A stretch of DNA of 64,000 bases from Colias croceus (taxonomy: Eukaryota; Arthropoda; Insecta; Lepidoptera; Pieridae), in contig NC_059554.1 in the NCBI RefSeq assembly GCF_905220415.1, positions 2,939,001 to 3,003,000 on the forward strand. Direction: 5' to 3'. The notes beneath the pieces are model-generated. The model was not told the origin of the DNA, did not search any database, and saw only the letters and a list, made by a program, of their open reading frames with translations. The translations under genes and the position numbers were made by a program. How positions within the stretch are numbered: the first letter of the stretch is position 1; the number at the start of each line of letters is the position of its first letter. Positions 13,283 through 24,309 of this stretch are shown piece by piece.

Positions 13283-14147
13283 GTGCAGCATAGGCTTTGT
13301 CAAAGGTTCGAAATCGAAGTAGTCCGATACAAGCGAAGCCAAACCCTGCCAAGTATTTGTGCCGGTATAACATAACTTCGTTGGCCGTATGGAAGTACAC
13401 ACCATTTTCTGTATAAAATATATGAAAAAAGATCAAAAAGTTTGAATCGTACAGACTATGTGCATAGCGCCATCTATGACTGAAACAGGGACTGTAATGA
13501 AACTACTTCGTGTACAGATAGAGTTCGGGAAGTAAGAAATGTTCAGTGGTTTCCGTCACATGACATAGATGGTACTGCAACTTTTTATCAACACTAGACT
13601 AGAAAATTTTTCATTTGTGATTGATCATTAATTTTTAAATTGAAATACTTGCGTAAATCATAATTAACACTGCACAAACTCACAAAGTACAAACTAGTCA
13701 CTCTTATCACTTTACCTGTAAACCGCATTCATTAGGTGCTTGAAGCAACAACGGCCTTCGAAACTTGTAATGAAATAAAAACTGCCGCCTGAAGTTTTCC
13801 GCATACGCTAGAATTAGCCTCTCTTTCGTGCTATTAGTGTAGTAACTCTTTGGGAAACAAGTTCTTGTCTCAAATACAGGTTCAGATATTTCTGGCCAAC
13901 ACAAATTAATTACGCCAAGTTCATAAATTGCATTGTTCAGCGACTCTATCGTCATGGGCTCCAAAATATCTTTCAGGCCGAAAATCTTTGGGGGAATTTC
14001 CTCAACTACATTTTCTTCCAGGGGACGGTTGAATATTTCACTGTTTGTATTCTCATTTACCTCCAAAACAGTACCCAACGGTTCAGCATCGCTTTTCTTT
14101 TCCTTGTCTGAAGTATGAATATCAGACGCAACTTTTACTGTGCTCAT
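13283..14147 (-). CDS. DRC7: DRC7 (CCDC135 / lost boys) N-terminal exons, partial
   Basis: DRC7 is a subunit of the nexin-dynein regulatory complex that governs dynein activity in motile axonemes. In insects it is needed essentially in sperm (Drosophila lost boys, lobo). Two exons are visible: 14147-13716 (144 codons, donor CAG/GTAAAG) and 13408-13283 (42 codons, donor CAC/GTAAGT), joined in phase 0. The first has an acidic low-complexity start, then the family's conserved block (NLCWPEISEP, CFPKSYYTNSTKER, AENFRRQFLFHYKFRRPLLL, APNECG). The second continues with KMVCTSIRPTKL and LASLVSDYFDFEPL. This matches the N-terminus of vertebrate CCDC135 in order and spacing. The transglutaminase-like region and the coiled coils of the roughly 850-residue protein are not seen in the window. 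Either the next exons lie beyond a very long intron that would enclose dan, or only a 5' fragment survives here. Confidence 0.82.
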
Positions 14148-14529
14148 TTTTTCCTATAAACGTTAATATAAGTAACAAATAATTTATGTAAAAATATAGA
14201 CTAGAGATTTCATGAATTTCAGCGTTTCAGTTGCCAAGCAACAGCGAAAGTCATTTACATAAATTGACTCGATGAAGGTTTTTTAATGTTCCTAGCAGCT
14301 CTTTACGTTAGCAATATAACTTTATTTTTTGTTTCAGACGCTCTGATGCGAATTACGGTAAAGATATTGTTATTATGTTCATTCTGATACCAATATTATG
14401 ATAATAATATGTTTGTTTCCAGAAATAACTAATAATTTTGCACTTGGAGTAAATGGAAAAGTAAGAGAAAACAAAAGAAGGCAAAAAAATAAATAAATTA
14501 ATTAAATCACTACATATAGTATATCCCAT

Positions 14530-15089
14530 CTGTTTGCTGGCGCCCCAAAATACCAACTTCTTCCTCTATACCGTATTGAACGTCGGGCAACTCGAATAAT
14601 TGACAACCCAAAAATCTCCGACAAGCTTGATCCGCTCTCGCTCAGAAGAGATTTAGCATCGCTCTGTGTTTTCTATAGAATTTATTATGGGGAGTGTTCT
14701 GAGGAACTCTTCAGTCTAATCCCACCCGCTCAATTCCACTACCGCACCTCCCGCCAGAAAAAAAAGTTCCACCCTCACCACCTCGATTGCTGGCGGAGTT
14801 CCACAGTGCGTTTTACGCGAAACTTTCTCCCGCGAACTGTGAAGCTCTGGAACGACCTACCAACGGTGGTATTCCCGAGTTCTTACAACATGGAGACTTT
14901 CAAAAGAGTGCCTTTAAGTACCTGAAAAACCGGCAGTTATGTAAATAAATTCCCGTGATATCACTCTCTTTCCTTTTTGAGGACAGCAACACATCCTCTT
15001 CCCAGTGGAGTGGATGCTTATGGGCGGCGGGTTTGCTTAACACCAGGCGACGCGTCTGCTCGTTTGCTTTCCTATTGCATAAAAAAAAA
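14530..15089 (+). mobile_element. jockey-like non-LTR retrotransposon, 3' end
   Basis: The frame 14530-14925 (132 codons including TGA) is open and encodes the C-terminal tail of a jockey-type reverse-transcriptase ORF2. It begins LFAGAPKYQLLPLYRIERRA, continues with FYRIYYGECSEELFSLIPP and FTRNFLPRTVKLWNDLP, and ends FPSSYNMETFKR. This is the WAGAPKY...RAAR...FYR.YYGECS...WN.LP pattern of that family. A 3' UTR follows and ends in an A-rich tail at about 15080-15089. Everything 5' of the tail is missing, as expected of a 5'-truncated copy. Confidence 0.8.
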
Positions 15090-15096
15090 TAGAAAA

Positions 15097-15192
15097 GTCG
15101 CTTTCTCTGTTCCTATCCTATGTCCATATCTTGGGTCCATATAATATATGCTAGCATAAATCTTTAAAATATGCAACGGATTTTGATGCGGA
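15097..15192 (-). repeat. LINE-tail-like repeat fragment
   Basis: On the minus strand it contains 'GCATCAAAATCCGTTGCA', 'TTTTAAAGAT' and 'AGAGAAAGCGACTTT', the same blocks found at 45753-45930 in the plus orientation. It directly follows the A-rich end of the LINE copy. Confidence 0.6.
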
Positions 15193-15409
15193 TTTATAAT
15201 AAAAGGATGCAGAAAAAAACTCATGTTAAGTATATTAAATTAAACATGGATTTTATCTAAGAATCTTGTTTCGTTCTTAATTTAATCGCTTTATTTAAGT
15301 TTAACTTTTTTGTAACTATGCGTAAATTCATTCCTATGGTCCACTCAGGACCTCAGAACCACTGTCTCTAGATCTACGTATGTACAGCAAGTAGACCACA
15401 GTAGACTAA

Positions 15410-15626
15410 GGCCGCGTTTCCATCTGCTAGAAAACTTCCGCAAGAAATGTCCGACATTCTGTCTGACAGCAGCTTGCAAGTATAAGTCTTCCACCTGCAA
15501 TTAGACTTGCAAGTTGCTGTCAGACAGACTGTTGGACAATTAGATATAAGCTTCTTGGTTGGACACACGTTGGACACAAGGTCGGACATTTCTTGCGGAA
15601 GTTTTCTTTCAGGTGGGAACGCGGCC
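15410..15626. mobile_element. foldback MITE, copy 1 (PIF/Harbinger-like)
   Basis: Nearly the whole 217 bp is an inverted repeat: GGCCGCGTTTCCATCTGC, AACTTCCGCAAGAAATGTCC and CTTGCAAGT... on the left recur inverted on the right. It is flanked on both sides by TAA. GGCC-starting ends and a TAA (TWA) duplication fit PIF/Harbinger MITEs. That class is an inference, because no transposase is present. The second copy is at 32368-32534. Confidence 0.75.
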
Positions 15627-15663
15627 TAATAACCACAGCTAATAACTGTGTCCTAGTATTTTA

Positions 15664-15686
15664 ACCTTCCTTCCTTCCTTCCTTCC
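15664..15686. repeat. (CCTT)n microsatellite
   Basis: Five to six tandem CCTT units. A moderately repetitive-looking CT-rich segment follows to about 15790. Confidence 0.9.
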
Positions 15687-16395
15687 ACGGCGCAATGACC
15701 CAAAGCGTATCTTGGCCTCCGACACCAAAAGTTTCCAGGTATCGCGCCTTAGCGCCTTGGCGTTGAGGTCTTCCTTCTCTTCTAAGTTTTTCTCCTAAGT
15801 CTTTTAACCTAGTAAATTTAATTTTTTTTATCTATATATGTTTTTATACCACAGGGATTTAACTTGGTTTTTACTGTACTGTGGTGTTAATTTCTGTGGT
15901 TATTATATTAAAATGCTTCTTGATATTATATTATACATAGATAAAAAATCATCTTTCAAATTTTTTCGAAGGGATCTTTATTTTTTTACTAACAATACTG
16001 GAATTAGGAATGACATTGACAACTAGTGGTTGACTTCAAACGTCACTGTCAATGTCTAGTCCATACTGCAGTTTTGGCTAAACTTAATCATTTTCATTTC
16101 TCATTTTATCTACTATATTATTAATACCTACTTTAATGTAAAGCAAAGGTCAAAAATCAACAAAGCACTGTGTTTTCTTTGTTTTTAATTATTAATTTAA
16201 TTTCGTGAATTACGTGTTAAAAAATAATTTGCATATAGAACTCATAAAACCTATCTACGCACCAATATAAATAACAGTGTAAATAATAGACCGTGAAATT
16301 AATTATATTCATGTTTTCTGTGTAAATGCTTATCAGTTAGAATAATAAGTGTGCTTATTCCTTTCAAGAAAGTGTAAACCCAAGGGCACGTCGCA

Positions 16396-19300
16396 ATGGG
16401 TAATAAATCATCGCTATTGTTAAGGGAAGAAGAAATAGCCCAGATTCAAGAAGAAACTGGATGTAAGTTTTACTTATTTTTTATTTATATGCTTTTAAGT
16501 ATTTTAATAAATAATATTAATAATATTCGTTAATGTTTCAATATTTTCAGTTACTCCAAACCAAATTGAGCGTCTCTATTCTCGCTTTACGTCTTTGGAC
16601 AAGAATGACTGCGGAACACTTTCCCGAGAGGATTTCCTGCGAATTCCTGAGTTGGCCATAAATCCTCTTAGTGAGAGGATTGTTTCCGCCTTCTTTGCAG
16701 AGAGCCATGACGATAGAGTCAACTTCTTACAGTTTATGCGAGTGCTAGCTCACTTCAGGCCTATCAGGAAGAATAGAGAGAATAAACTGAATAGCCGAGA
16801 GGAAAAATTGAGGTGTAAGTTAATATAATTATCTTAATATAATTATCTCTAATAATTATCTTGAGTGTTATCTTAATTACATTTCTTGAAAAATAAAGGT
16901 GAAAAAAGGTCATTGGAAACTTTTTTCCAGCATTTGAACTGCAGGCGTACAAAGGAGAATGACCACGGGTGGTATCGGTAAAATTTGAGTTGTGCCACGT
17001 ATTCGTGATATTGTTAATTCCTATTTGTATTTATAATGATCATATGTATCACTATTAAGTCTTAATTATACCGAATAAATAGAAATAATATTAAAAGTTT
17101 GTGTTTTGAAACATGTATGACCACGTATGGAATCGGTAAAATACTAATTGTGTCACGTGTTCGTGATATTGTTAATTCCTATTTGTATTTATAATGATCA
17201 TATTTATCACTATTAAGTCGTAATTATACCAAATAAATAGAAATAAAAGTAAAAGTTTTTGTTTTGACACATATATCTATCTCTCTTGCAAGCGTCCTGC
17301 GTCTTAAGTCATAGTTTCTATTTGAAATGAATCTTGAATGAATGTGTTCGACGCAATGTTCGACGTAATTTTTTTTGAAATAGGTAATGTTTATTACGAT
17401 TTACTTTTCACATTTGTCTTGTAAATTAAAATATTACCTATATAATAAATGTAAAACTTAACGTTCATCGTTAGTTTAAACTCGATAAAGTATTTTTTTG
17501 TGTTTTAAGTGTTGAATAAAACTATTGTTTTATTTTTATTGTCGCGAACTGCGGCTTATTTATATAAAAACTTTAATCGTTTCTAAAAGTACTAACATCA
17601 AGCTTTAAATTGAGCTATATTTCATCTTGACACAATAAGTTTGATTGCGATACCAAGTGCCATAGTCACTTGGGCAATCTCCTTTGAACATGTTGTACAT
17701 TTAACTATCTTTTTTGTGAAGAATGGGAAACATAAATGAGAGCTTTCAAATATATTTGGAAAGTATTGTATGATTAAACTAAAATGAATCCTTAAGAGAT
17801 TTTAGTAAACTATATCACAGAACAGTTAATAGTACTATATACAGTCTGTAATACCCTGGACTTAGGCAGTAGGTGGGACAGAGCGCTGGCCGCATAAGTG
17901 GGCTGTTTTCTTAATAGAAAGTATTCTTAGTAGAATTTATCAAATGTGATGTTGGTAGGTATCTTTGGCAATTCACAAATTTTTAGTTTCCATTTATTTT
18001 CTTTGATCAAATGAAAATTTCTTTCCAAATATAGTACTTTTCACGTCTTATGGGTAGCGTAAGTCGGGGTGTATTCCAATTTAGTTAAAGTGTTAAATTT
18101 TTCACCAATTAACATTTATTTTATTGTTTTACAATACATTATAACTTTAATTGATGTTTACAGTTGCATTCTCAATGTATGACCTGGACAATGATGGTAT
18201 GGTGTCAAGGGATGAACTATTGGCTATCCTGCACATGATGGTTGGAGTGAACATTAGGTAAGGCTGTATGAACTTTGATATTACAGTGGACCCGCGTTAG
18301 GGTGAGGATATAAAGAGACAGGTTTCCGGTGCAGACAAACCAGTACGGGTAGGTACCGATCCGCACAGGTACAATATTTCTATGTTATCATATGCGTTTA
18401 CGTATAAAGAAACTGGTTGTAACTTGTAGGAACTGACTACCTGGACAGGGACATACGGGTTTGAACATTTGTCGGAGTAGGGTGTGTTTAAAATGGATAT
18501 TATAGACAACAAAGTTCTCATTGCCTTAGTGTTCGAAAAGACACCTTTGAAATGGGTTGACGATGCCAGTTACACCAGTTCTTAATTAAGAGATGTTGTA
18601 TTTTATTTAACACGTAGTCGAATGTTTCTGGTGTCATTCTGGTATAATCATAAAAGTCGTCTTTATTAAATCTTAAATCTTTCAGGAATAAATGGTTATA
18701 TGTACCATATTCATTTCTTTTACTGTTAATATTCGATACACCAACCGTTCTTCTTTTTCTACATTTTAATTTTAATCCGACATGTCTATACTTGTTAAAT
18801 CCCTATTTTTCGACAATTTTTACGTCGATCATGCATGTTATAAACGTGCCACCACTATTGCGCCTCGAAGATATTGTTTTTAGTTCTAAAATACACAATG
18901 GAACATGATTTGTACCTACTTCTGAAACAGAACTACCTATAACATCTTGTTGTTAGGTACGTAATTTGTCGAATTACAAGGTACTTAAAGATAAACATAA
19001 AAAGATAAGTCCTGGATTAAAATGCTAAAGTGTTATGTGATAGCAATAAAGACATTACTTGTTGAAATTTTTATAGGTTTTTGCAGTTGTAAATGTAACC
19101 AATTTTTTCAGAAATAAACCTAGTTATGCTTAGAGTATTGTTTTGTTATATTAACCCATTAGTGCATAACGTTCGATAAATCGGACGTCAATAAAATCGT
19201 TATTTTAGGAGTATTATATATTTTACTCAAGATTTATCTTTTTAAAACAGTAGTTGAATATATTTTCAAACTCGGCAACACTGTTCTTATAAAATATATT

Positions 19301-21269
19301 AACGCGCATGCGTGACAGCTGTTAATTCGTAAAATTGCGGCACGCGGTCAAAATTCTTCGCGGCGAAGGTAAGATTATTTTGTGTTTCTATTATATTTTG
19401 TTTAGTGTTATGGGTGATAAATGGATATTTTGATTGCTAAACTATTCGACTATTTATTTTCAATGTAATTTGTACGTAGCCACTGTAATTTTGAATACTA
19501 TGCTTGCGAATTTCGTACCGTCCGATTTATCGCACGTTATGCACGGTGGGCACTGCACGTCGTGTTTTGTTGAATTGTTACAGGTTACAAGTTCATGAAA
19601 TATTATCTGCTTTGGAGTATGAGGAGGTTGATAATCATCATACAGACATGTATAATCATACAGAAAATATAATTTACGTTGAGCCCTCCATCGAGAATGC
19701 CGATTAGGTCACTGACAAAGACAGTGAAAGAAGAAGACCGGATCGGATCGGATTTTCAGTCTAATTACATTGAGCAAACTTCCGGCTAACAGTGGCATAA
19801 AATTGTTTTTCAACAATTATTTTACGTCTTTGCGCCTGATAAGATACCTGAAGGAGCTTGGCTATTATGCTACAGGGACCTTGAAAGCTAATCGCACTGA
19901 GAACTGCCCGTTCAAAGACGTCAAAAAATTCAAGGAGGTGCGAGGTTATTACTATTACCGACTAGCTGATGATGTTTTCGTATGCCGGTGGAATGATAAG
20001 AGTGTTATCACAGTAGCCACTTTGAAAATCTAGAAATTACATCTGCAACCCGCTGGTAAAACGAAAAAAAAGCTAAAGTGCAAGTCCCTCAGCCATCACT
20101 TATTTCAAATTACAATAAGTATATGGGTGGAGTAGACAAATGTGACCTGGCTGTTGCAAATTTAAGAACTCGAATGCGTATAAAGAAGTGGTGGTGGCCC
20201 ATATTTGCATATTTAGAAGACTTTTCAGTAGTAAACGCCTGGTTACTTGCTCGGAAAAATGGCTGAACAAGAGACACTGAGTCCTTATTCGTTTTTAGAC
20301 GTTTCATAGCAAGAAGCTTACTTTCGTCACATGGCGCACCACCACATCAAGGTCGCAAGCCAGCCATTATGTACAATGAGGTACGATGGTAAAGATCTGC
20401 TGGCTGGTCCCAAAAAGTACTGAATGTCGGTGTGCAAACCAATGTGGAGGAAAAAGTAAATTTCAGTGTCAGAAATGTGATGTAGGTCTTTACCCGAAAT
20501 ACCACATGGCAAATCACATCGTACATTATAATACGTTTATCTTCTGTTGCTTTTTATAATAAATTTCTTCATAAAATCCGTACTTTTATTTCAACCTCTT
20601 TTTAACATCAATGTGTCCGCCATGCATAACGTCCGATTTATCGGACGGACTATAAAATCTGAACTTTTACATAAACTAAATATTTTATGTCGTTTAATCA
20701 TTAAATACACTCTAAAAGATGATATATTATAGTGATCATAACGAAAAAGGCGCTAATAAACTTTATGCACTAATGGGTTAACTGTGTATACATATTAGAA
20801 GAATAAAAAGATAAAAATTATACTATACTAGCGGTCCGCCCCGGCTTCGCCCGTGGTACATGTTTATGTTTTCTTTCCATAAGGACCATCCTCGTACTTC
20901 AAGGAATATTATAAAAAAAGAATTATCGAAATCGGTTCAGCCGTTCACACGTGATACCGTGACGACGCGAAACGGGTTTCATTTTTGTATATATAAGCAT
21001 GTAGAATCAAAAATAAAAAGCAGATATTTTAACTGAACAGTGAACACTATTTTTTTATCATTGTAGGAAAAAAAATGGGCTGATGACGTTGACTTTATTA
21101 ATTTGTATATTTCGAACATTTCAGTGAAGAGCAGCTATCTAGTATAGCAGAGAGAACAATACTGGAAGCAGACACCAATAATGACCAGATGATTTCCTTC
21201 GAAGAATTCTCTCGAGCCCTCGAAAGGACTGATGTGGAGCAGAAGATGTCAATCCGTTTCCTGAATTGA
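16396..21269 (+). CDS. CHP1: calcineurin B homologous protein 1 (CHP1 / elm), EF-hand
   Basis: A myristoylated EF-hand calcium sensor that binds Na+/H+ exchangers and inhibits calcineurin in vertebrates; the Drosophila orthologue is elm. Coding exons are 16396-16462, 16551-16814, 18164-18257 and 21125-21269, with GT-AG junctions and the frame kept throughout: 570 nt, 189 residues (human 195). The N-terminal MGNKSS is an N-myristoylation motif. EF-hand-like loops follow, two of them degenerate as in the family. The third (DLDNDGMVSRDE, about residues 117-128) and fourth (DTNNDQMISFEE, about 158-169) look able to bind calcium. Other signatures are TLSREDFLRIPELAINPL and the C-terminal DVEQKMSIRFL. 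Intron 2 holds a tandem duplication and intron 3 a piggyBac-type element. Nothing suggests loss of function. Confidence 0.95.
16961..17275. repeat. two-copy tandem duplication in CHP1 intron 2
   Basis: The block starting GACCACGGGTGGTATCGGTA at 16961 recurs from 17119 (period 158 bp). Most differences are single bases, and each copy ends with an AATAAATAGAAATAA region. The high similarity suggests a fairly recent segmental duplication. Neither copy has coding potential. Confidence 0.85.
19151..20781 (+). mobile_element. piggyBac-type transposon in CHP1 intron 3
   Basis: Bounded by TTAA at 19151-19154 and 20778-20781. The ends TTAACCCATTAGTGCATAA and its exact complement form a perfect 19-bp inverted repeat including the TTAA target. 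A subterminal motif with arms GTCCGAT and ATCGGAC occurs near both ends (about 19170-19188 and 20629-20644), with a degenerate copy at about 19519. At 1.63 kb it is shorter than autonomous piggyBac elements (about 2.4 kb) and its transposase is broken, so it is an internally deleted or decayed copy. The intact ends could still be mobilised in trans (inference). Confidence 0.9.
19752..20540 (+). pseudogene. degraded piggyBac transposase
   Basis: Three stretches in different frames separated by stops or frameshifts. 19770-20033 carries the NNYFTSLRLIRYLKELGYYA block. 20078-20266 carries SLISNYNKYMGGVDKCD and KKWWWPIFAYLEDFSVVNAW. About 20425-20538 carries a cysteine-rich zinc-binding end (CRCANQC, FQCQKC, DVGLYPKYH). 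These are the DDE_Tnp_1_7 core and C-terminal cysteine-rich domain of piggyBac proteins. The N-terminal half, including the first catalytic aspartate, is missing. The aspartate expected just before NYFTS reads asparagine. It cannot make an active enzyme as it stands. Confidence 0.88.
20829..21005 (+). repeat. interspersed repeat starting CTAGCGGTCCGCCCCGGCTT
   Basis: Shares its whole layout with 47225-47408 on the minus strand: GGTCCGCCCCGGCTTCGCCC, 'GTGGTACATGTTTA', 'ACCATCCTCGTACTTCAAGG', and 'ATCGAAATCGGTTCAGCCG'. A typical lepidopteran retroelement 3' remnant, here in the last CHP1 intron just before exon 4. Confidence 0.7.
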
Positions 21270-21660
21270 CCACTAACCCTATGAACTGTGCACATTAAAT
21301 ACCTACTAACTGTAGTGTTTGTGGTTTTTATTTTTAAGCTCTTCAGGAAATGACTATGGGGTTTAGTATTGTTAGAGAAATTGTTCTAGCTGCGGCAATT
21401 TAGTTTTGTGGTTAACATAATGAATGATTGTATTCGATTGTATCTTGATAAAGAGCCATAAAAATGGTATTTGTAATTTTTTAGCGAGAAATCGACGTAG
21501 TATTTATTATAGCTGATAAAAGATAGCGAATAATTTGTTCCAAAATAACAGTTCCTGAGCGATGAGATGTATATGTCCAAATTTTTGTTGTAAGTGAGAG
21601 CGAAGCTTCAAAACTTAGATACCGTGAAACAAATAAATGTTATTTGCATAATATAGTAAT
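21270..21660 (+). other. CHP1: CHP1 3' untranslated region (approximate)
   Basis: AT-rich sequence after the CHP1 stop with an AATAAA at 21632-21637. The exact cleavage site cannot be seen, and other AT-rich signals occur further on. Confidence 0.4.
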
Positions 21661-22128
21661 TAGTATGCTTTAATCTCACAATTGTATTAAATTCATACAT
21701 GTTATTTAAAAAGTAATACCTATTTAGCGCATATAGTCTGATATTTAAATTTGAAATTATGTAGCATCAAAATCTATTATACTTAATTGCTTTAGCTGGG
21801 ATATTTGCTCTCTCAGATATGTTACTAATCCATGAATTCTCAAATATTACTTAAATTTCACTATAAAGATAAGTTATTTGAGTAATCCTTGAGAAAATCT
21901 GTCAAAAGATGTAAATGTTGTTGTGACCAAATTAAAATATTGTAATATATATCTAACTTAGCGTAATATATTTTGTTTAAAATATACTGGTTTTATTTAT
22001 TACGTAACTTAGTTTACAAAATAAAAGGCAATTTAACATCAAAATTTTCATTGTTGGAGACGTTCTTTTCGTCTCGAATCTCACCTCGTGATCCATCCGT
22101 CTAGTCTAAAAAATTATATTTATAAAGC

Positions 22129-22358
22129 ACTAGGTTTCCGCCCGCGGCTTCGCCCGCGCAGTCAAAGAAAAACCCGCAAAGTTCCCGTTCCCGTGGGATT
22201 TCCGGGATTGCATCATTTTCCCGGGATAAAAAGTACCCTATGTCCTTTCTCGGTTATCAATATATCTCCATACCAAATTTCATGAAAATTGGTTCAGTTA
22301 GTTTAGGCGTGATTGAGTAACAGACAGACAGAGTTACTTTCGCATTTATATTATTAAA
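22129..22358 (+). repeat. interspersed repeat with GCTTCGCCCG-type start, plus-strand copy
   Basis: Begins CACTAGGTTTCCGCCCGCGG and ends with ACAGACAGACAGAGTTAC and TTTCGCATTTATATTATTA. Same block order as 7714-7972 and 54857-55093. Non-coding retroelement remnant. Confidence 0.75.
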
Positions 22359-22453
22359 GTATGGATTTCAATGTCATAATATCAAATTCAACAAAACGCT
22401 GCGTTCCATCGTTACAATATTGTAATCATAGAAAGAGAGGGCTTTCAGTTTGT

Positions 22454-22625
22454 GCGTTTCGTGTCGGATGGCTGTGGTGCGTTAGACGGACGTACGGCGC
22501 ACGGATGATCCTTTTTTTTCCTGTTGCGAGCGTTTTGTATAAAAAAAGAGGATCGTCCCTGCGTCGTACGCATGTCGTACGTCTGACTCACCGCTTCGGC
22601 ACCGCAGCCATCCGACACGAAACGC
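22454..22625. mobile_element. foldback element (MITE-like)
   Basis: The left arm 22454-22481 (GCGTTTCGTGTCGGATGGCT...) pairs with the right arm 22599-22625 (...AGCCATCCGACACGAAACGC) with few mismatches. The pairing continues inward through the GTACG and GATCC blocks, so nearly all 172 bp can fold into one hairpin. No target duplication is clear. Confidence 0.7.
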
Positions 22626-23699
22626 TTAAATTAATAATAGCCATACAGGGTTAGTTTTCAATGACCGGCCAAATTTTCAGAAATGTTTCAGAATCGATAA
22701 CATTTTCGATCTGATGAAAAAAAAAAACTTTTTTTTTTATTAGATTTCATTCCTGTCCGCCACTTAAAAGCGAACGTGTGGACATTACAAAAGCACAATT
22801 AGCCTAGATAGGTAGAGGTTAGCACTAATTAGCACACACATAAATTTGGCGATGCGCGCACGCACACAAGTGCATTGGTTCTGGCGGTGTTTACGACTTA
22901 GGAAATTTTTAAGACATTTTCAAATGAATGCTTTTATTTATTTTTATTTTATTCGACAATAATATTTCAAATGTACCTTTGGTTTAATATCTAGATCTTA
23001 ATTTTAAATTTTGGCTGGGGTTGAGAAAGTTGTTAATGATCTCAATAGATGGCGCGTGGTTAGACACATGAGCTGAAAGAATAGAATAAATTCGATTGCT
23101 CTGGCGAGATCTCGTGATCGATTTTCTATTTAAATATTTATATTTATGAAACATTTGAATGTCACAAAACCAAAATATCAAATTCAAGCACTATATCATT
23201 GTAACTAGAACCACGGCTCGGCTTCGCCCTTGATACATAACCTCCTGAATGCTAGAAGTTGTAAATGTACCATTGGATTGTTTACCTATGTGATGTTTTG
23301 AAATTAGTCCAGTTGTTTCAACAATATCATCAAACAATTAACAAACTCTTCATCTTTATGTATGTAGTTAGTACAAATTTATCTAAGTAATTTGTCAAAT
23401 GAATAGCAAAACATGATTTTAGCAGTTAGTCATACTGATTTTAAAAAGGGCTAGATTGTTTTAAAATTTCATTAGACGCAATACTAGATACATAAATAAA
23501 TAATACTAAAAGTCCTCCTAAAACTAATGGTCGATCACGCGACACAGCGGGTTCCGTATATATTTTTCTACGAAGTTTGTGTGAACACTGCTTGGGATAT
23601 AATCAATGATATTATTTATACAAACAAGAGGGATATAGTATTCTGATCTGCATAGTATAGAACATAAGTCTAAAAAATAAAAAACAACACTCCATTCAA

Positions 23700-24309
23700 T
23701 AAACATTTATTCATTATAATTACAAAGAATATAAAGTTGTAACTGTATTAAGATAAAAGATGAAATCAGCTAAAAATAACCCAGAAGTTGCTATCGCAAG
23801 AAAGATTTAAAATGTACGATAAAAGACGAAGCAATGAATCTAATACATAAATTCGATACTGATGTTTTATATTAAAGCATATTATTTCGCTACAGTATAT
23901 CCAATTAATATTTTCTATATTTTAAAATACAATTATTAAAGAGACAAAAACTACGAAGAATCGGTTACAACAAATTTATAGCGATTATTTTAAAAAATAC
24001 ACATAATTTACACTTAAATCTAATCGCAAATACGTCTCATAGTCACTTATATACAATGCATAACATTGAATTGTATAAAATATTAAATTTTATTGGAAAT
24101 TTCATACTAATACCTACCTGATGCGAAGTCATTGAAAATTGAACGGTAATCTACCAATACCTTTATGAATGATGTCTATGTAAATAATTTGTAATTTCTA
24201 TGAATTTATTTAATTTTCTTTATTAAGCCTACTTAACAGTTGCTTGTGTATAGCCCTACTACCTATAATATAACCAGTCCTTTATGAATTGACCAGTTGG
24301 AGGTTTTTG
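23700..24309 (-). other. Sec23: Sec23 3' untranslated region (approximate)
   Basis: Sequence downstream (leftward) of the Sec23 stop codon. A minus-strand AATAAA at 23711-23706 is a plausible polyadenylation signal about 600 bases after the stop. AT-rich and without repeats. Confidence 0.45.

Larger units (their letters stand above)
14148..16395. other. DRC7-CHP1 divergent intergenic region
   Basis: This 2.2 kb segment separates the divergently transcribed DRC7 and CHP1. It is mostly transposon relics: a LINE tail at 14530-15089, a repeat fragment at 15097-15192, a foldback MITE at 15410-15626 and a CCTT microsatellite at 15664-15686. The last 350 bases before CHP1 are AT-rich and probably hold its promoter and 5' UTR. 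No further exon was recognised. Confidence 0.6.
21661..23699. other. CHP1-Sec23 convergent intergenic region
   Basis: No exon recognised. It contains a dispersed repeat copy (22129-22358), a foldback element (22454-22625), a poly-A/poly-T stretch near 22720-22740, and a short GCTTCGCCC-containing repeat scrap near 23209-23240. Confidence 0.5.
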
